Shown here: positions 32,745 through 33,992 of the stretch, in pieces
How the letters are laid out: each line of letters begins with the position of its first letter
Numbering within the stretch: the stretch's first letter is position 1
DNA from: Oculatella sp. LEGE 06141
GTDB lineage: Bacteria; Cyanobacteriota; Cyanobacteriia; Elainellales; Elainellaceae
Length of the DNA: 33,992 nt
Assembly (NCBI RefSeq): GCF_015207605.1
Contig: NZ_JADEWO010000062.1
Location: forward strand, 1 to 33,992
Reading direction: 5' to 3'
Position numbers and translations under genes: made by a program
The notes under the pieces: generated by a model
Databases searched by the model: none
Told to the model about the DNA's origin: nothing
The model's input: the letters and a program-made list of their open reading frames with translations, nothing else

Positions 32745-33140
32745 ATGACTTTCGGATCAAAAAAGCGCTTTAAATTAGAAGAAGATGGAACGATTGTGGC
32801 AAGAGCAGGAACACAATCGAATTGTGGTGGGATTGCTGCTATTCGCGTTCGTATTACACCTGTTACAAAGGCTGGAATAGAGTTTTTTTCTTTGGAAGAA
32901 GAATGTAATGGTGAAGGATTTGGCCTTATGGTGCCTGCAACAGCGATGCCAGCAGTTTACAAGGCAGCAGTATTTAGAGGAGCGCAGCAAGCATATGATG
33001 AATCTGATCTATCTGAAGGAATCGAATTTGTATTAATTGATGCTTTAGTTCATCCAGTAGACGCAAATGAGAGAAAATTTATGGAAGCAGGGAGTTCAGC
33101 AATTATCGGCTGGATCAAGCACAGAAGTGACAACCAGTAG
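32745..33140 (+). CDS. Unassigned protein with weak EF-G domain IV resemblance (cassette cargo)
   Basis: 131 aa, not firmly assigned. The C-terminal half follows the layout of elongation factor G domain IV: AMPAVYKAAVFRGAQQAY resembles the IPxxYxxAVxxG helix, and PVDANERKFMEAGSSA resembles VDSSEMAFKIAGSMA. The rest of EF-G is absent. If real, it would be a stand-alone ribosome-related or RNA-binding fold; the likeness is by eye only. Soluble, no signal peptide. No clear ribosome site at the ATG. Lies between two attC-type sites (32603-32687 and 33225-33310), making a single-gene cassette. Confidence 0.65.
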   Translation: MTFGSKKRFKLEEDGTIVARAGTQSNCGGIAAIRVRITPVTKAGIEFFSLEEECNGEGFGLMVPATAMPAVYKAAVFRGAQQAYDESDLSEGIEFVLIDALVHPVDANERKFMEAGSSAIIGWIKHRSDNQ

Positions 33141-33224
33141 GAGGTACATCTAGCGCTTGTTTTTAAGCAAGATGAAAATAGTTAGCCACGTACTCAAAGA
33201 GCTTACATTTCTGTAAATTGCACA

Positions 33225-33310
33225 GCCCAACAATTCGGTTGGGGTGGATTTTGACCGTTGCTGGCGGAAATGTCAACGTTATTTTCAACGGCTCAACCAA
33301 GTCGTTATGC
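33225..33310 (+). other. attC-type integron recombination site, 86 bp
   Basis: GCCCAAC (R'') and GTTATGC (R') both fit the core-site pattern (R' allowing the T seen in sibling sites). GGTTG/CAACC pairs as the inner box, and an inner CGTTG/CAACG gives a further stem. The middle pairs poorly. Size and spacing fit the other sites. Plus orientation assumed from the genes. Confidence 0.6.
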
Positions 33311-33343
33311 TGTCACAGCAGATCTCAGCAGGCAACGCGCTAA

Positions 33344-33856
33344 ATGGATTTCATGTTTACAAGAGATGAGCTTACAAGCCAATTCGCTACTCTTTTGTCA
33401 ATAAACATGCCCTCGCTTGAACGTGAGTCGTTTACACGAGCAAATTGTGACATGCTCGGAAACGAAGATGGTATTGAAATATTTTGGGGATTAAAGTCGG
33501 ATTTTTGCGATGCTCTACATTTTTGGATTGCGGCATTCCGCGCCGATATGCAAAATTGCTATGATTTTGAAGTTAAAAGCGCAAACTCATATTCTGAACT
33601 GTTGCAAGCTCTGCCACTAGAGCTTCAAAAAGAATTAGAAAGGGGTACATTTACTTGCTGCCAGGTGTTAGCTCCGCACAGTTATACTGATTTGCTCACG
33701 TCCTTTTGCCCAAATGAATTAATCGAGCATTTCAGTTTGACTGATTTTCAGTCATTTGTCGGTGCCATGCAGATGGCAGATGAATGGAATTACAAAGTGA
33801 TTGTCGCAGAGTTCAAAGAAAGGTTCTTCTACATTGTATGGGCTACAGGTGGCTAA
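33344..33856 (+). CDS. Unassigned protein (cassette cargo)
   Basis: 170 aa, not recognised. Acidic, Phe/Leu-rich, soluble, with scattered cysteines (about residues 35, 53, 71, 104, 105 and 125) in no metal-binding pattern. Starts at the ATG at 33344 or 33353 (MDFMFTRDEL). It begins 33 bp after the attC-type site at 33225-33310 and its stop is 6 bp before a lone GCATAAC at 33863-33869, which could be the start of another, unrecognisable attC. The DNA is AT-rich like the other genes of this array. Confidence 0.6.
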   Translation: MDFMFTRDELTSQFATLLSINMPSLERESFTRANCDMLGNEDGIEIFWGLKSDFCDALHFWIAAFRADMQNCYDFEVKSANSYSELLQALPLELQKELERGTFTCCQVLAPHSYTDLLTSFCPNELIEHFSLTDFQSFVGAMQMADEWNYKVIVAEFKERFFYIVWATGG

Positions 33857-33992
33857 ACAACAGCATAACATAGTCTCTGAGCCGGACGGGGTCAAGTAAC
33901 TCCTTGAAGAATACTGTTAATTCTCATTACGCATCCTTACATAGACGCATTCATCTAACTGACTCTAATTTGTATCAGTAACATCCATTCTA

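Noticed and set aside
33863-33946. Eighth attC site after the last gene
   Set aside because: Only GCATAAC is present. No second core or pairing arms occur at about 85 bp, so it is at most a half-site or degenerate remnant.

Overview
The window reads as the chromosome of a cyanobacterium, probably filamentous. It is rich in GCGATCGC (HIP1-type) octamers and carries lineage-typical genes: an orange carotenoid protein, a GUN4-domain protein, a PatA-type regulator with a pix-like phototaxis operon, an apocarotenoid oxygenase and an HhoA/DegP-type protease. The genus cannot be fixed from sequence alone.

Layout. (1) 0.06-6.5 kb, minus strand: a phototaxis/chemotaxis operon in the order pixG-pixH-pixI-pixJ. 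The receptor has five GAF domains, four with the Cys-His dyad of cyanobacteriochromes. (2) 7.1-13.7 kb, minus strand: a frameshifted seven-blade WD40 gene, then a gene-cassette array with five attC-type integron sites of 85-88 bp. Its cargo is a GNAT acetyltransferase, an EEP nuclease/phosphatase, an exported GUN4-domain protein and four unassigned proteins. No integron integrase is visible, so it is a CALIN-type array. (3) 13.76-13.92 kb: degenerate 40-bp tandem repeats at the head of that array. (4) 14.06-14.6 kb, plus strand: six consecutive hairpins directly upstream of a small protein gene, a candidate structured leader RNA. (5) 14.7-15.3 kb: a cluster of four small inverted-repeat elements. 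(6) 15.4-16.4 kb: OCP. (7) 16.7-25.5 kb: a polyamine-type ABC importer (minus strand) divergent from a dihydropyrimidinase/hydantoinase, an NCS1 nucleobase permease and a patatin (plus strand). Together these suggest uptake and ring-opening of pyrimidines or hydantoins. (8) 25.5-26.8 kb: a family 2 glycosyltransferase bracketed by two near-identical MITEs. (9) 27-31 kb: carotenoid oxygenase, HtrA-type protease and an alpha/beta-hydrolase that lacks expected catalytic residues. (10) 31.0-33.9 kb, plus strand: a second block of the same 40-bp tandem repeats, then a pentapeptide-repeat gene, a frameshifted Rpn-family nuclease gene, and two unassigned genes separated by attC-type sites of 85-86 bp.

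The main discoveries are the two integrase-less cassette arrays in opposite orientation, each headed by the same 40-bp repeat family in the same relative orientation, and the multi-hairpin RNA leader at 14.06-14.28 kb. All functional calls come from motifs read by eye; no database search was possible.
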